Below the pieces are notes generated by a model. The model searched no databases, had not been told where the DNA came from, and saw only the letters and a program-made list of their open reading frames with translations. Shown here piece by piece: positions 36,277 through 45,306 of a DNA stretch of 64,000 bases. Position 1 is the first letter of the stretch, and the number at the start of each line of letters is the position of its first letter. The translations under genes and the position numbers were made by a program. This DNA comes from Deltaproteobacteria bacterium (GTDB lineage: Bacteria; Desulfobacterota; Desulfomonilia; UBA1062): NCBI GenBank assembly GCA_018433085.1, contig JAHDRW010000023.1, positions 1 to 64,000 on the forward strand, in the 5' to 3' direction.

Positions 36277-37518
36277 ATGGCAATAATCGTTCAGAAATAC
36301 GGCGGGACCTCGGTAGGAAGCCTGGAGAAAATCCGGTGGGTCGCCGAGAAGATCGCCAGGCGCCATCGGGAAGGCAACCGGGTTGCCGTGGTGGTCTCCG
36401 CCATGGCCGGTGAGACCGACAAGCTCATCAGGCTCGCCCGCGATCTCTCTGAGAGGCCCGACAGCAGAGAGATGGACGTCCTGGTGTCCACGGGCGAGCA
36501 GGTTACCATATCGCTCCTGGCCATGGCCCTGAAGGATATGGGGGTCCCCGCCCGCTCGTTTCTGGCGCACCAGGTCGGCATCTTCACCGACAATGCCTAT
36601 TCCAAGGCCCGCATAACCAAGATCGAATCCGACCGGATCAGCAAGGCGCTGGAATCGGGAGAGATCGCCGTGGTGGCGGGCTTTCAGGGCGTCACGGAGG
36701 AAAGGGAGGTCACCACGCTGGGCCGCGGAGGCTCGGACACCTCGGCCGTGGCGCTGGCCGCCGTGCTGAAGGCCGACGTATGCGAGATCTACACCGATGT
36801 CGACGGCGTGTACACCTGCGACCCCAACATCTGCGACAAGGCCCGGAGGCTGGACCGAATCACCTATGACGAGATGCTCGAGCTGGCCTCGCTCGGGGCA
36901 AAGGTGCTCCAGACGAGGTCGGTCGAATTCGCGAAAAAATACCAGGTGCCGATTCTGGTCAAGAGCACCTTCTCCGATGACGGAGGCACCCTGACAACCA
37001 CGGAGGACGAGGATATGGAAAAGGAAGTGGTCTCCGGCATCACCTACGACCGCAATGAGGCACGGATCACCGTGCTGGGCGTGCAGGACAGGCCGGGAGT
37101 GGCGGCAAACATCTTCAATGCGCTGGCCGACGAGAATATCAACGTGGACATGATCATCCAGAACACCTCCACTGACGGCAGGAGCGCGGACCTGAGCTTC
37201 ACGGTCACCAAGGCGGACTACGAGCGGACCATGGACATCGTGAGGAAAAAGGCGCCGGAATTCGGGGCCAGGGACGCGGTGGGGGACACCACCATCGCGA
37301 AGCTCTCCATCGTCGGCGTGGGCATGCGCTCGCATGCAGGGGTTGCCGCCAGGATGTTCGAGGCACTCTCGAAGGTGGGAATCAACATAACCATGATCTC
37401 CACCTCGGAGATAAAGGTTTCCTGCGTCATTGACGAAAAGTTTCTGGAACTGGGCGTTCGCGTGCTCCACGAGGCCTTTGCGCTGGAGAACGCCGGGGGA
37501 AGCATTGAAGAAGATTGA
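36277..37518 (+). CDS. lysC: Aspartate kinase LysC
   Basis: A 413-residue enzyme phosphorylating aspartate, the first step toward lysine, threonine, methionine and diaminopimelate. The catalytic domain opens with VQKYGGTSVGSLEKIRWVAEK and contains TTLGRGGSDTSAVALAAVL and EIYTDVDGVYTCDPN. Two C-terminal ACT domains follow (ITVLGVQDRPGVAANIFNAL; LSIVGVGMRSHAGVAARMFEAL), the arrangement of feedback-inhibited lysine/threonine-sensitive kinases. ATG follows AGAGGAGACG. It overlaps the cimA start, linking the aspartate and isoleucine pathways. Confidence 0.95.
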   Translation: MAIIVQKYGGTSVGSLEKIRWVAEKIARRHREGNRVAVVVSAMAGETDKLIRLARDLSERPDSREMDVLVSTGEQVTISLLAMALKDMGVPARSFLAHQVGIFTDNAYSKARITKIESDRISKALESGEIAVVAGFQGVTEEREVTTLGRGGSDTSAVALAAVLKADVCEIYTDVDGVYTCDPNICDKARRLDRITYDEMLELASLGAKVLQTRSVEFAKKYQVPILVKSTFSDDGGTLTTTEDEDMEKEVVSGITYDRNEARITVLGVQDRPGVAANIFNALADENINVDMIIQNTSTDGRSADLSFTVTKADYERTMDIVRKKAPEFGARDAVGDTTIAKLSIVGVGMRSHAGVAARMFEALSKVGINITMISTSEIKVSCVIDEKFLELGVRVLHEAFALENAGGSIEED

Positions 37519-39085
37519 AATATACGACACCACCCTGAGAGACGGTACACAGTCGAGAGATGTAAACTTCTCGCTCGACGACAAGCGCGATATCGTTCTG
37601 AAGCTCGATCAACTCGGATTGGATTTCATCGAGGCGGGATGGCCCGGTGCGAATCCCAAGGACGACTGTCTGTTCGCAAAGATCCACGAGACTAAGCTTC
37701 ATCATTCCCGTGTATTCGCCTTCGGCAGCACCTGCAGGCCCGGGACCTCACCCGATCAGGACAGGTTGATCAAGGCCCTCGTCGACGCCCGCCCGGACGG
37801 GGCGACGATCTTCGGAAAGTCGTGGGACATCCACGTCCAGGGCCAGGGAGGCCTGGGGTGCACGCTGGAAGAGAACCTGCGCATCATCCGCGAGACCATA
37901 TCCTATCTCTGCGGCTTCCTTCCCTTCGTGTTCTTCGATGCCGAGCACTTCTTCGACGGCTTCAAGCACAATAAGGACTATGCGCTCGCCACGCTGAAGT
38001 CCGCGGCAGACGGCGGCGCGCAGCGGCTCGTGCTCTGCGACACCAACGGCGGCAGCCTCCCCTCGGATATTGCAGAGATCGTGGAATTCCTGAAGGGCGC
38101 CTTCTCCGTGCCGCTGGGCATCCACTGCCATAACGACAGCGATCTTGCCGTGGCCAACTCCATCATGGCGGTACGCTCGGGCGCGACCCATGTCCAGGGA
38201 ACCATCAACGGGCTCGGCGAGCGTTGCGGGAACGCAGACCTGTGTTCCATTATCCCGAACCTGAGCCTCAAGATGGACCTTCAGACCATCCCCCGCGAGA
38301 GCATGCACATCCTCAACGAGGTCTCGCGCTTCGTCTACGACGTCGGCAACCTCTCGCACGACAACCATCAGCCGTATGTGGGCGAGTCGGCATTCGCACA
38401 CAAGGGAGGAATGCACGTCCACGCAGTGATCGGCGACCCGGCGACCTATGAACACATCGAACCCTCGCTGGTGGGAAACCAGCGGCGCGTTCTGGTATCG
38501 GAGCAGTCGGGCAAGAGCAACATCGTCTACAAGGCGCGGGAGTTCAACATCGATCTGGCAAAGGACGACACCACTGCCGGAGAGATCGTGAAAATCATCA
38601 AAGACCTCGAAAACTGCGGGTTCCAGTTCGAGGGTGCGGATGCGTCCCTGGAGTTGCTCATGAACAAGGCCATGGGCATGCATGTCCGCTTTTTCAAGCT
38701 GAGGGGGTTCCGGGTCAACACCGAGCGCCGCAGCGACGATACCGACCCCATGTCGGAGGCGACCATCATGATCGAGGTCGACGGCAGCGTGGAGCACACC
38801 GCGGCCATGGGGAACGGTCCGGTCAACGCCTTGGACAAAGCGCTGCGCAAGGCGCTCCAGAAGTTCTATCCCAGCATCGAGGACGTGGAGCTCCTGGACT
38901 ACAAGGTCAGGGTCATCTCGTCGCGCACGGGCACCGAGTCGGTGGTGCGCGTCCTCATCGAATCCTGGGACAAGAAAGACCACTGGAACACGGTCGGGGT
39001 ATCGACAAACATCATCGAGGCCTCCTGGATGGCGCTGGTGGACAGTATGGACTATAAGCTCTACAAGGATTCCAAAGAGTTATAA
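37505..39085 (+). CDS. cimA: (R)-citramalate synthase CimA
   Basis: A 526-residue DRE-TIM acyltransferase that condenses pyruvate with acetyl-CoA to (R)-citramalate, the threonine-independent entry to isoleucine. The N-terminus KIEIYDTTLRDGTQSRDVNFS carries the TTLRDG acid motif. GIHCHNDSDLAVANSIMAVRSGA and GTINGLGERCGNADL follow, then the C-terminal regulatory LeuA-type domain. Overall length and EAGWPGANPKD favour CimA over 2-isopropylmalate synthase. The TTG start at 37505 has GGGGGA four bases upstream and lies inside the lysC 3' end. Confidence 0.92.
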   Translation: MKKIEIYDTTLRDGTQSRDVNFSLDDKRDIVLKLDQLGLDFIEAGWPGANPKDDCLFAKIHETKLHHSRVFAFGSTCRPGTSPDQDRLIKALVDARPDGATIFGKSWDIHVQGQGGLGCTLEENLRIIRETISYLCGFLPFVFFDAEHFFDGFKHNKDYALATLKSAADGGAQRLVLCDTNGGSLPSDIAEIVEFLKGAFSVPLGIHCHNDSDLAVANSIMAVRSGATHVQGTINGLGERCGNADLCSIIPNLSLKMDLQTIPRESMHILNEVSRFVYDVGNLSHDNHQPYVGESAFAHKGGMHVHAVIGDPATYEHIEPSLVGNQRRVLVSEQSGKSNIVYKAREFNIDLAKDDTTAGEIVKIIKDLENCGFQFEGADASLELLMNKAMGMHVRFFKLRGFRVNTERRSDDTDPMSEATIMIEVDGSVEHTAAMGNGPVNALDKALRKALQKFYPSIEDVELLDYKVRVISSRTGTESVVRVLIESWDKKDHWNTVGVSTNIIEASWMALVDSMDYKLYKDSKEL

Positions 39086-39114
39086 TAGCCTATTCATTAT
39101 CTTCAAGACCCGCT

Positions 39115-39146
39115 TCTTTCCTACCGATAAGTATCGTATAGGAAGA
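39115..39146 (+). other. Imperfect hairpin between cimA and the next gene
   Basis: TTTCCTA and TAGGAAG flank an inner GATA/TATC pair, giving an interrupted stem just before the ribosome site of the 92-residue gene. No T-run follows, so it may be a processing site or weak attenuator. Confidence 0.3.
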
Positions 39147-39176
39147 AACACACTTCAAAGGGGAAGGGGCAGACAC

Positions 39177-39455
39177 ATGGACAAGGACTTCGGCAAATTA
39201 GAGTTCCAGGGGCTGAAAGAGTGGATGTCGCAGGGTGAGTACATCATCTCCACCATGTCCGATGACGGAACCATCTGGACCTACACCTCCAAGGTCTTGC
39301 CCATCTTCGACTTTGGAAACACCAAGATTTTTCAGGCTCAGGAGTCCGGCGTCGCGGAGGTTCAGGGCGTGGAGCGGGGGGACGAGCTCTATTTCTCCAT
39401 CCAGGGGATCAAGGTCTCCAAGGTCTACGACTTTTTCTACCAGGACGACGTATAA
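39177..39455 (+). CDS. Small conserved-looking hypothetical protein
   Basis: A 92-residue, acidic, soluble protein (KLEFQGLKEWMSQGEYI, FDFGNTKIFQAQES, KVSKVYDFFYQDDV). I do not recognise the family; the alternating pattern suggests a small beta-rich fold. It has a strong GGGAAGGGG ribosome site and its own terminator at 39490, so it is very probably real. It lies 91 bases after cimA and may be the last gene of that operon. Confidence 0.7.
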   Translation: MDKDFGKLEFQGLKEWMSQGEYIISTMSDDGTIWTYTSKVLPIFDFGNTKIFQAQESGVAEVQGVERGDELYFSIQGIKVSKVYDFFYQDDV

Positions 39456-39489
39456 CGCAGAGGCAAGGCAAGGATCGCTGTATCCGGCA

Positions 39490-39524
39490 GGGAGAGGGGC
39501 GTGTTCCCTCTCCTTTTTGTTTTT
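39490..39524 (+). terminator. Rho-independent terminator
   Basis: GGAGAGGG (39491-39498) pairs perfectly with CCCTCTCC (39506-39513) across a seven-base loop, followed by TTTTTGTTTTT. It ends the cimA/hypothetical transcript. Confidence 0.85.
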
Positions 39525-39633
39525 CCCATCTGCCCGCCTTCCGTTTGCAGTCTGGGTGCAGATCGATTGTTATTAGGCTGCTGTCTGATTTCTCCGTACT
39601 AACTTTGTGATTATTATTCTCTCGTGCTTGTCT

Positions 39634-39852
39634 TCACCACACCAGACCGAAAACCACCGAGGCGAACATCAGGAACATGATCCACAGGGGAAGTCTCGAT
39701 CGCTTCCTGTCCCGGGACACCTGTCGGAGCTCGATAAGCAGGTAGATGAGCGCGGTGATGCCGATGCCGCCCGCGGTATAGACGTTCAGGGTGGAGACGA
39801 GCGCAATACCCAGCCAGATACAGAGGGGAATGAACAGGACTATCCATACCAT
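39634..39852 (-). CDS. Small membrane protein of unknown function
   Basis: A possible 72-residue protein with hydrophobic segments at about 3-20 (WIVLFIPLCIWLGIALV), 26-41 (TAGGIGITALIYLLIEL) and 55-72, separated by a basic loop (RQVSRDRKRSR). The membrane pattern is regular enough to support a gene, but there is no good ribosome site before the ATG and I know no family. It is alone, facing away from the tRNA genes. Confidence 0.45.
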   Translation of the reverse strand: MVWIVLFIPLCIWLGIALVSTLNVYTAGGIGITALIYLLIELRQVSRDRKRSRLPLWIMFLMFASVVFGLVW

Positions 39853-40009
39853 GAGGGCATGTATACCACAGTATGTTCCCGGGTGGAACCCTGGAGAGTT
39901 GTTGATCCTTTTTTATTATATTTAACAAGGAAAACATTCGTTCATCCCGGGAAACTCACCCTTTTTACCCTTGATATTTTCGCCCATCCATGAGATAGGG
40001 GGGCAAATC

Positions 40010-40082
40010 GAGCCAGTAGCTCAGTTGGTAGAGCATCGGACTTTTAATCCGGTGGTCGAGGGTTCGAGTCCCTCCTGGCTCA
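40010..40082 (+). tRNA. tRNA-Lys (TTT)
   Basis: A complete 73-base cloverleaf. Acceptor arms GAGCCAG/CTGGCTC, D-arm with AGCTCAGTTGGTAGAGC, anticodon loop CTTTTAA giving anticodon TTT, T-arm GGTTCGAGTCC, discriminator A. The CCA end is not encoded. Confidence 0.97.
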
Positions 40083-40088
40083 CTGTGT

Positions 40089-40163
40089 GTCCCCATCGTC
40101 TAGCTCGGCCCAGGACACCGGCCTTTCACGCCGGCGACAGGGGTTCAAATCCCCTTGGGGACG
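40089..40163 (+). tRNA. tRNA-Glu (TTC)
   Basis: A complete 75-base cloverleaf. Acceptor arms GTCCCCA/TGGGGAC, anticodon stem CCGGC/GCCGG around loop CTTTCAC giving TTC, T-arm GGTTCAAATCC, discriminator G, no encoded CCA. The prophage module begins about 100 bases downstream, so its 3' end is a plausible phage attachment site. Confidence 0.97.
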
Positions 40164-40174
40164 TAACAAGGAAG

Positions 40175-40216
40175 GGCCTGGAGATCGTTAGATTTCCAGG
40201 CCTTTTCCCTTTTTTC
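40175..40216 (+). terminator. Rho-independent terminator of the tRNA operon
   Basis: GGCCTGGA (40175-40182) and TCCAGGCC (40195-40202) form an eight-base-pair stem, followed by TTTTCCCTTTTTT. Confidence 0.85.
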
Positions 40217-40296
40217 CAGCCCCCTTTCCCGTGCCCCGAATCTAACCGAATTGCCCTATAGTTCCCGTGTTTTTTAGCCCTATTTTAGCCCTCAGG

Positions 40297-40312
40297 TCCC
40301 CGGGGGCGGGGA
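40297..40312. other. GC-rich hairpin at the left prophage edge
   Basis: TCCCCG and CGGGGA flank a four-G loop between tRNA-Glu and the last phage gene. TTTTAGCCCT is repeated at 40272-40281 and 40283-40292, with a third nine-base match (TTTAGCCCT) at 40372-40380. The area could hold the late-operon terminator or attachment site; neither is proven. Confidence 0.3.
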
Positions 40313-40372
40313 TCCCTTTTCCCCTTGATACCTGGCTCTCCGGAATTCACGTGCGGGCGGTTTTGCGAATCT

Positions 40373-40969
40373 TTAGCCCTTGGCTAAGATGGTGTCCTTT
40401 TCCGTGTAATACTTCTGCATCTGCTCCCGGATGCTCTTGACGGTGGCCGGGAGCTCCGCGGCGAGTTTCTCCATGGGATAGGTGGCCTCGATGTCCGCCC
40501 GTATGCCCTCCAGGAAAGCCAGCACCTCCGGGTCCCGGGTCAGGAGCGCCTGGAGAATGAGATACACGAGCTTGTTGGTGTCCGCCAGCTGGTCGTCCCG
40601 GTCGCCGATCCTTGTGGCCAGGTCTCCCCTGGTCTGGGCCTTGAGGATCCCCTGTTCGATCGCCACCCGCTCCGCGTCGAGCTCCTCGGACGTCTTGAGG
40701 CGGATCACCCCGGCGTCCATGGTGAGCCGTCCCCGGTCCAGGTATCGCATGGCCACCAGCTGGGCCCCGGGTACGGGCACCGCGTGGAGCTCGAATATCC
40801 CCGAATGGGTGTACTTGACCCAGATGGAGGCGAGATCCGCCAGGTCCACCACCTTTTCTCCGTCGAACCGGAGGCGCTCCATGCCGACGCCCTTGGGGAT
40901 GCTGCCGATCTCGGTACCCCCTCCGGCGGTTATCATTACAATGACGTCTCTGTCGACGGTTGCCCTCAT
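40373..40969 (-). CDS. Phage hypothetical protein, end of tail operon
   Basis: A 198-residue protein. It has an N-terminal beta-rich half (VMITAGGGTEIGSIPKGVGMERLRF, GIFELHAVPVPGAQLVAMRYL) and a helical C-terminal half with coiled-coil character (SEELDAERVAIEQGILKAQT, KLAAELPATVKSIREQMQKYY). No family is recognised; the position after the fibre gene suggests a tail-fibre assembly or host-contact role. The ATG follows CCAGGAGGAG. Confidence 0.7.
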   Translation of the reverse strand: MRATVDRDVIVMITAGGGTEIGSIPKGVGMERLRFDGEKVVDLADLASIWVKYTHSGIFELHAVPVPGAQLVAMRYLDRGRLTMDAGVIRLKTSEELDAERVAIEQGILKAQTRGDLATRIGDRDDQLADTNKLVYLILQALLTRDPEVLAFLEGIRADIEATYPMEKLAAELPATVKSIREQMQKYYTEKDTILAKG

Positions 40970-41005
40970 GAGATCACTCCTCCTGGTCGCATTCCACTGT
41001 GGGGA

Positions 41006-41761
41006 TTATTCCGTCCATGACAGCGCAGGTTCTATCGGGTTGCCACAGCAGATCGACGGCTTGTGTATCGTGAGGGTATGCCCGTTTGGATTGAACCCAT
41101 ATATTGATACGGTCTCTCCCGCCAGCACCATGACATCATTATAGAAATCCGTATTCGGAATATGGGTTTCGCGCAGCGGACCATATGCGCTGCCGTTCAC
41201 ATACACTCTTGTTCCACAAAGATCGCCGCTCGTCACGGAGACTCGCCACCTCACCCGTACCGTGCCCCCCCTATGAACACGTGCCTTGAACATCTCTATC
41301 ATCGAGGTCGATGTTGTAGATGGGCTAATAGCTGCTTGAGGGTATACCACGTAGTTCCCCGCTGTGTAGTTTGCGATCTTGACCGCCGTGACCGCTCCAC
41401 CTGCGAGCTGGGTGCTTCCCACCCCGCCCGATGATATGCCGACCGTCACGTTTCCGCTGGCCAGGTTACCGCTCACCGAGATCCCGGTACCGCCCACCAC
41501 CGTGCTCACCACCCGTAAGGCCATAAGCACGCGCTGGTTTGCAAAATCATACATATCGAGCCACGCGCTGTTTGCCTCGTTGCGGATCTTGAGGATGTTG
41601 GCCGAGGTGTCGAACCACCACATGCCGGCCACCGGGTTCGCCGGCGCCGATCCCCCGGAAAAGCTCGATTTCAGGGCCGCGAAATTGTTCTCGATGTTCT
41701 GGAGATCCTCCTGGGCCACATGGCTGCCCGCAAAACAATCATCCGTGAAATTCTGGGACAT
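41006..41761 (-). CDS. Phage tail fibre-like protein
   Basis: A 251-residue protein. The first 60 residues (NNFAALKSSFSGG, GMWWFDTSANILKIRN) match the common N-terminal tail-attachment region of phage fibres. A glycine- and valine-rich repeat region (GGTGISVSGNLASGNVTVGI) follows, then a beta-rich C-terminal domain ending SICCGNPIEPALSWTE that may bind receptor. The ATG follows GGGGGAG. It lies directly after the J-like gene. Confidence 0.75.
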   Translation of the reverse strand: MSQNFTDDCFAGSHVAQEDLQNIENNFAALKSSFSGGSAPANPVAGMWWFDTSANILKIRNEANSAWLDMYDFANQRVLMALRVVSTVVGGTGISVSGNLASGNVTVGISSGGVGSTQLAGGAVTAVKIANYTAGNYVVYPQAAISPSTTSTSMIEMFKARVHRGGTVRVRWRVSVTSGDLCGTRVYVNGSAYGPLRETHIPNTDFYNDVMVLAGETVSIYGFNPNGHTLTIHKPSICCGNPIEPALSWTE

Positions 41762-41771
41762 GGCTCCCCCC

Positions 41772-44231
41772 TTATGTGCACCGTTTTATCGTGAGCGCCT
41801 GCACCATTGCATTTACTTCTGCGCCCGGGTCCGTGATCTCGATCTCCACCTGGATGTACCTGGCCGTCACCATGGTCCCCAGGATCTCCATTCGCTCCAC
41901 CTCGGCGGCCGGCGGCGATCCCTCGCCGTGTATCAGGGTCATTCTCACCGTGGGCCCGGCCGGAAGCTCGAAGATTTCCGTCCAGGGCCTGGTCAGATCG
42001 GCCACGGTCCACAGGGCCCCCACCGGGAAGACATCATCCCAGGTTGTCCCCACCCCGGTCACCACGATCTGGGCCTGGATGTAGATGAGCCGGCTGGCGT
42101 TTGATCCCAGGTCATACACCGGGGACAGATACGTGCCGGTGAGCACCCCGCCCGCGTGGCTGCACTTGAGATAATTCTCACCGCTGTAGGAGGTGAGCTC
42201 CGTGTTATTGTGCGTGCCTGCCGAGTAGTCGCAGCTCGCTGTCCCCTGGACGGTCCACCCGTGGGGCGGGTCCGGAATCACCACCGTATAGGACCTGGGA
42301 GCCGTTCCATATGTGCCGTTGTTCGAGAGGGTATTGATCCAGAAGGTATGAGCCCCGGGCTTCACGCCATAAAGGGATAGATTCGGGTTCCTGAGCGCCG
42401 CCAGGAAGATGGCGCCCGTCCAGGATGGCCCGAGGCGGAATTCATAGAGCTCCACATCCGAGTCGCTCACCTTGTCCGCGTAGAGGTTCACCGCGTTGGA
42501 GTTGACGATGGCCTGCAGTGCCCCCACGCTCGCCGGGGCCGCCGTCTTCCCCTGAATCTGCCGTGATACCTTGTAGTCGTTCGCGTCCCGCTGCTTCACC
42601 CCCCGCTTGTTCACGGCCTTGATCCTCAAGTAATACCGCACGCCCTCCTCCACCGGGTCGATCTGGAAGGTGGAGACGGCCGGGAAGAGGTATTTCCACT
42701 CTATGTCGTCATAGCTGAGCCATACCTCGGCGTAGTCATACCAGGGGTAGCCCGCTGGCGGGTCAAAGCTCACCTTGAGCCGGGTGAAGGATCTGAGCCG
42801 GTACGAATAGAGCTCCTCGGCCACGGTCACGTTGGCCACACCCGGGGGCTCCTCCTGGGGATCCGGGAGAGCGCACGTATACAGGTCGTCGGTCCTCAGA
42901 TTGTACACGTCGTCATAGAGGGCCTCGTCCTCGAAGGCCAGCGTCAGGTTCACCAGGCCGTTCTGGGTGCTCTCCGTGTCGGTCACGCGCATCAGATAGC
43001 CGGCGATCCCCAGGTCGCTGCAGTTGAGCACCACCGGGTCCAGGGGCTCCAGCCGTACCGCGTCGTCCCGGAACGTGCCCGAGATGCCCCGGTCCAGCTG
43101 CTGGCGCTCCAGCTCAAAGGTGCCGATGATGCCGGCGTTTGTCCGCGAGTGGCACCCGGGGAGCACAAAATCCCTGATCACCCCGGTCTCGTCCCCCACG
43201 ATCACGTGGTCCTCGGTGAAGTCCTTTTCCGGGTTGATAAACCGCACCTTGAGCCCGTCCGGCCTGGTGTACCTCCCGGGCTGGCTCACGGTGATCATGG
43301 CCCTGCCGGCCTCATCCCTCAGGATGTGCCGGTCGTCCAGGGTCATGACCGCGCTCTCGTAGTTGAGGTCCATGTATCTCAAGGAAAACTGGCCATCATA
43401 AAAGGTGATCTTTCCCCGGAAATGGGCCGTGATGTTGTTGATCACGTCCATGGGGCTCATGTCCGGCGTGAGGTGCCCCTCCCAGGTGAATCCCTTGAGG
43501 TCGCAGTAATCCGCCGCGGCCGTCCAGGCGATCAGGTTGAACAGCGTCGGGTCGTACTGCAGCGGATAGGTTTCGTCGGTCATGTAGTGGTAGAGCACTA
43601 AAGCCGCATTCGATGAATACACCCAGGTCGATGTCCGCCAGTCATAGACGAGCCGGCCCTCCAGGAGCACGGTCCGCTGCGGGAGGCTCTGGAACCAGTT
43701 TGAATCGTAATCGATCTCATAGATGAGATAACAGGTATTCCGGAGCGTGTCCGTCCAGTCCGGGAAGGCCGCGGCCAGGTCCGGGTCCACCACCTGGTCG
43801 GAGGCGCCGTCGTGAAAGTGCAGCTGCACCAGCTCGCCGGCGTCGCCGTACTCGTTCCACAGGCGATCCCCCAGAAACACCTGGGGCACGCCCTCAACCT
43901 GGTGGATCCCGTTGCATTGTCCTTCCGAGAGTGTCTGGACGATCCACAGTTTCTTGTTGTCCGCCCCGGTGGTGCCCATGAACACATCGTTGCCGCCCAC
44001 CTTGTTGAGCCCGTAAAAGCTCCGGATCTCCGCCTGGGTGCTCCGCGTGTTCGCCTGAATGCCCTGGGTGTCGATGTTCTTCATATTGCCCAGGGCCTTG
44101 CGCTGCTGGAGGTAGCCGATCCCCGCGCTCATGGCCGTGCCCACCGCCATGATGCCGAAGGCGGCCCACCCGGTGTAGTTGCTCGCGATAATAAAGCTTA
44201 CGATGGTAGGTACTGCCGCCGGCATCTCCAC
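41772..44231 (-). CDS. Phage central tail tip protein (gpJ-like)
   Basis: An 819-residue protein in the position of lambda gpJ. The N-terminus has a hydrophobic stretch (WAAFGIMAVGTAMSAGIGYL). The hub region contains AEIRSFYGLNKVGGNDVFMG, and the middle resembles the phage tail/hub domain (DVINNITAHFRGKITFYDGQFSLRYMDLN). From about 470 on there are fibronectin type III-like modules (YRLRSFTRLKVSFDPPAGYPW; YYLRIKAVNKRGV), and the C-terminal domain carries the likely host-binding surface. It overlaps the NlpC-like gene upstream by 34 bases. Confidence 0.8.
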   Translation of the reverse strand: MEMPAAVPTIVSFIIASNYTGWAAFGIMAVGTAMSAGIGYLQQRKALGNMKNIDTQGIQANTRSTQAEIRSFYGLNKVGGNDVFMGTTGADNKKLWIVQTLSEGQCNGIHQVEGVPQVFLGDRLWNEYGDAGELVQLHFHDGASDQVVDPDLAAAFPDWTDTLRNTCYLIYEIDYDSNWFQSLPQRTVLLEGRLVYDWRTSTWVYSSNAALVLYHYMTDETYPLQYDPTLFNLIAWTAAADYCDLKGFTWEGHLTPDMSPMDVINNITAHFRGKITFYDGQFSLRYMDLNYESAVMTLDDRHILRDEAGRAMITVSQPGRYTRPDGLKVRFINPEKDFTEDHVIVGDETGVIRDFVLPGCHSRTNAGIIGTFELERQQLDRGISGTFRDDAVRLEPLDPVVLNCSDLGIAGYLMRVTDTESTQNGLVNLTLAFEDEALYDDVYNLRTDDLYTCALPDPQEEPPGVANVTVAEELYSYRLRSFTRLKVSFDPPAGYPWYDYAEVWLSYDDIEWKYLFPAVSTFQIDPVEEGVRYYLRIKAVNKRGVKQRDANDYKVSRQIQGKTAAPASVGALQAIVNSNAVNLYADKVSDSDVELYEFRLGPSWTGAIFLAALRNPNLSLYGVKPGAHTFWINTLSNNGTYGTAPRSYTVVIPDPPHGWTVQGTASCDYSAGTHNNTELTSYSGENYLKCSHAGGVLTGTYLSPVYDLGSNASRLIYIQAQIVVTGVGTTWDDVFPVGALWTVADLTRPWTEIFELPAGPTVRMTLIHGEGSPPAAEVERMEILGTMVTARYIQVEIEITDPGAEVNAMVQALTIKRCT

Positions 44232-44680
44232 GCCCTCTCAATCGTGTAGTTTGTGCGCTGGTACACGGTCACCCCGTGCTCACGCGACGAGCACACCACA
44301 TTCGTCCCGCCGCCGTGGATCCCCAGGAAGGGAAAATCCTGCTCGCCCGCGTCCCGCGCCCTCAACAGGAGCACGTCCCCGGCGAATGCCCGGGCCGGGT
44401 CGATGGGGTCCGCCACCTGGTCCATGAAATCCACCATCACCGCCTTTGCCCGGGCCGGGTCATCGAGGAACAGCTCCGCGTAGTTCCGAAGCGTGAGGCC
44501 CTGGAATTCGTCCGGGAGGTCCTCTCCGCGCTCCTCCAGGTACCGGTAGATGCTCGAAAAACAGTCGAGCCCCCCATCCACCTCGCCCAGGGCGTACGGT
44601 TTGCCGATGAGTCGGCCGATGACGGCGGCCAGGCTCCGGCCCTGTTCGATCGTGTTTATCGTCCTTCTCTGCCCCACCAT
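44198..44680 (-). CDS. Phage NlpC/P60-like tail peptidase (gpK-like)
   Basis: A 160-residue protein between the L-like and J-like genes, where lambda has gpK. The likely catalytic Cys is in EVDGGLDCFSSIYRYLEE and the His in FLGIHGGGTNVVC. The spacing fits NlpC/P60 peptidases, though the motifs are divergent from DCSGLV...HVGIY. It may cut peptidoglycan during DNA entry. ATG 44680 with AAGGAGATAT is chosen; the frame extends upstream without a family match. Confidence 0.75.
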   Translation of the reverse strand: MVGQRRTINTIEQGRSLAAVIGRLIGKPYALGEVDGGLDCFSSIYRYLEERGEDLPDEFQGLTLRNYAELFLDDPARAKAVMVDFMDQVADPIDPARAFAGDVLLLRARDAGEQDFPFLGIHGGGTNVVCSSREHGVTVYQRTNYTIERAWRCRRQYLPS

Positions 44681-45306
44681 ATCTCCTTGTTCTCCAGGCT
44701 CGGGAGCCACCTGAATCCCCCGAAATTGTCCGTATTGCCCAGCTCGCTGCACCGGGCATAGCTCCGGTCGCACCAGGTCTCCTCCCCGGTGTACCCGCAC
44801 CGCCCCCCCTTGAATCTCCGCCACCTGCACGACGAGGTGTGCAGGGTGGTGAAGGTCCGGTTCCACGCGGCCAGCGGGCTGGTGACGGTGATGGCCACGG
44901 ACCGCTCCGCCTGCAGGTCCCAGTCGTCGATCTCTCCCGGGAATATGGGCGTTGCCGCGCCGCCGATAATGGTTATGCTGCCGGCCGCGAGGGCGCTATT
45001 GTCCAGGAGGACGAGCGAGAGCTCCGCCGGCGATCCCTGGGCCCCGCCGGCGAGAAAGACCGGGGTGAGCTCGCCGTCCGTGTCGTCCACGGTCACCCTC
45101 ACCTGGTCCACGATGTTGTTGGTCGAGTAGCGGGCCCCGGAAAATTCCATCCCCCTGGGGTGGTACCGGTTGCCGGCATAGGGAAGCGGTATGTCGCAAT
45201 CCGTGTACCGGTAGCCCTGGCCGTCGATGGTCATGGAAAAGAGGAGAAAGGCGGTGATCTCGTTGCTCTCCAGGGCCGCGATCACCGCCGGGTTGACGTC
45301 ACGCAT
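44656..45306 (-). CDS. Phage tail tip protein, DUF2163/gpL-like
   Basis: A 216-residue protein. The N-terminal part (LFSMTIDGQGYRYTDCDIPL, YHPRGMEFSG) is typical of DUF2163 baseplate/tip proteins. The C-terminal Cys cluster (SSCRWRRFKGGRCGYTGEE then TWCDRSYARC) resembles the iron-sulfur or zinc-binding tail of lambda gpL. It overlaps the NlpC-like gene by 25 bases and the DUF2460 gene by eight, the conserved order of the tail tip cluster. Confidence 0.82.
   Translation of the reverse strand: MRDVNPAVIAALESNEITAFLLFSMTIDGQGYRYTDCDIPLPYAGNRYHPRGMEFSGARYSTNNIVDQVRVTVDDTDGELTPVFLAGGAQGSPAELSLVLLDNSALAAGSITIIGGAATPIFPGEIDDWDLQAERSVAITVTSPLAAWNRTFTTLHTSSCRWRRFKGGRCGYTGEETWCDRSYARCSELGNTDNFGGFRWLPSLENKEIWWGREGR

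Noticed and set aside
39902-39999. Promoter for the tRNA genes
   Set aside because: TTGATA (39971) has only a weak GATAGG partner, and the implied start lies too close to tRNA-Lys.
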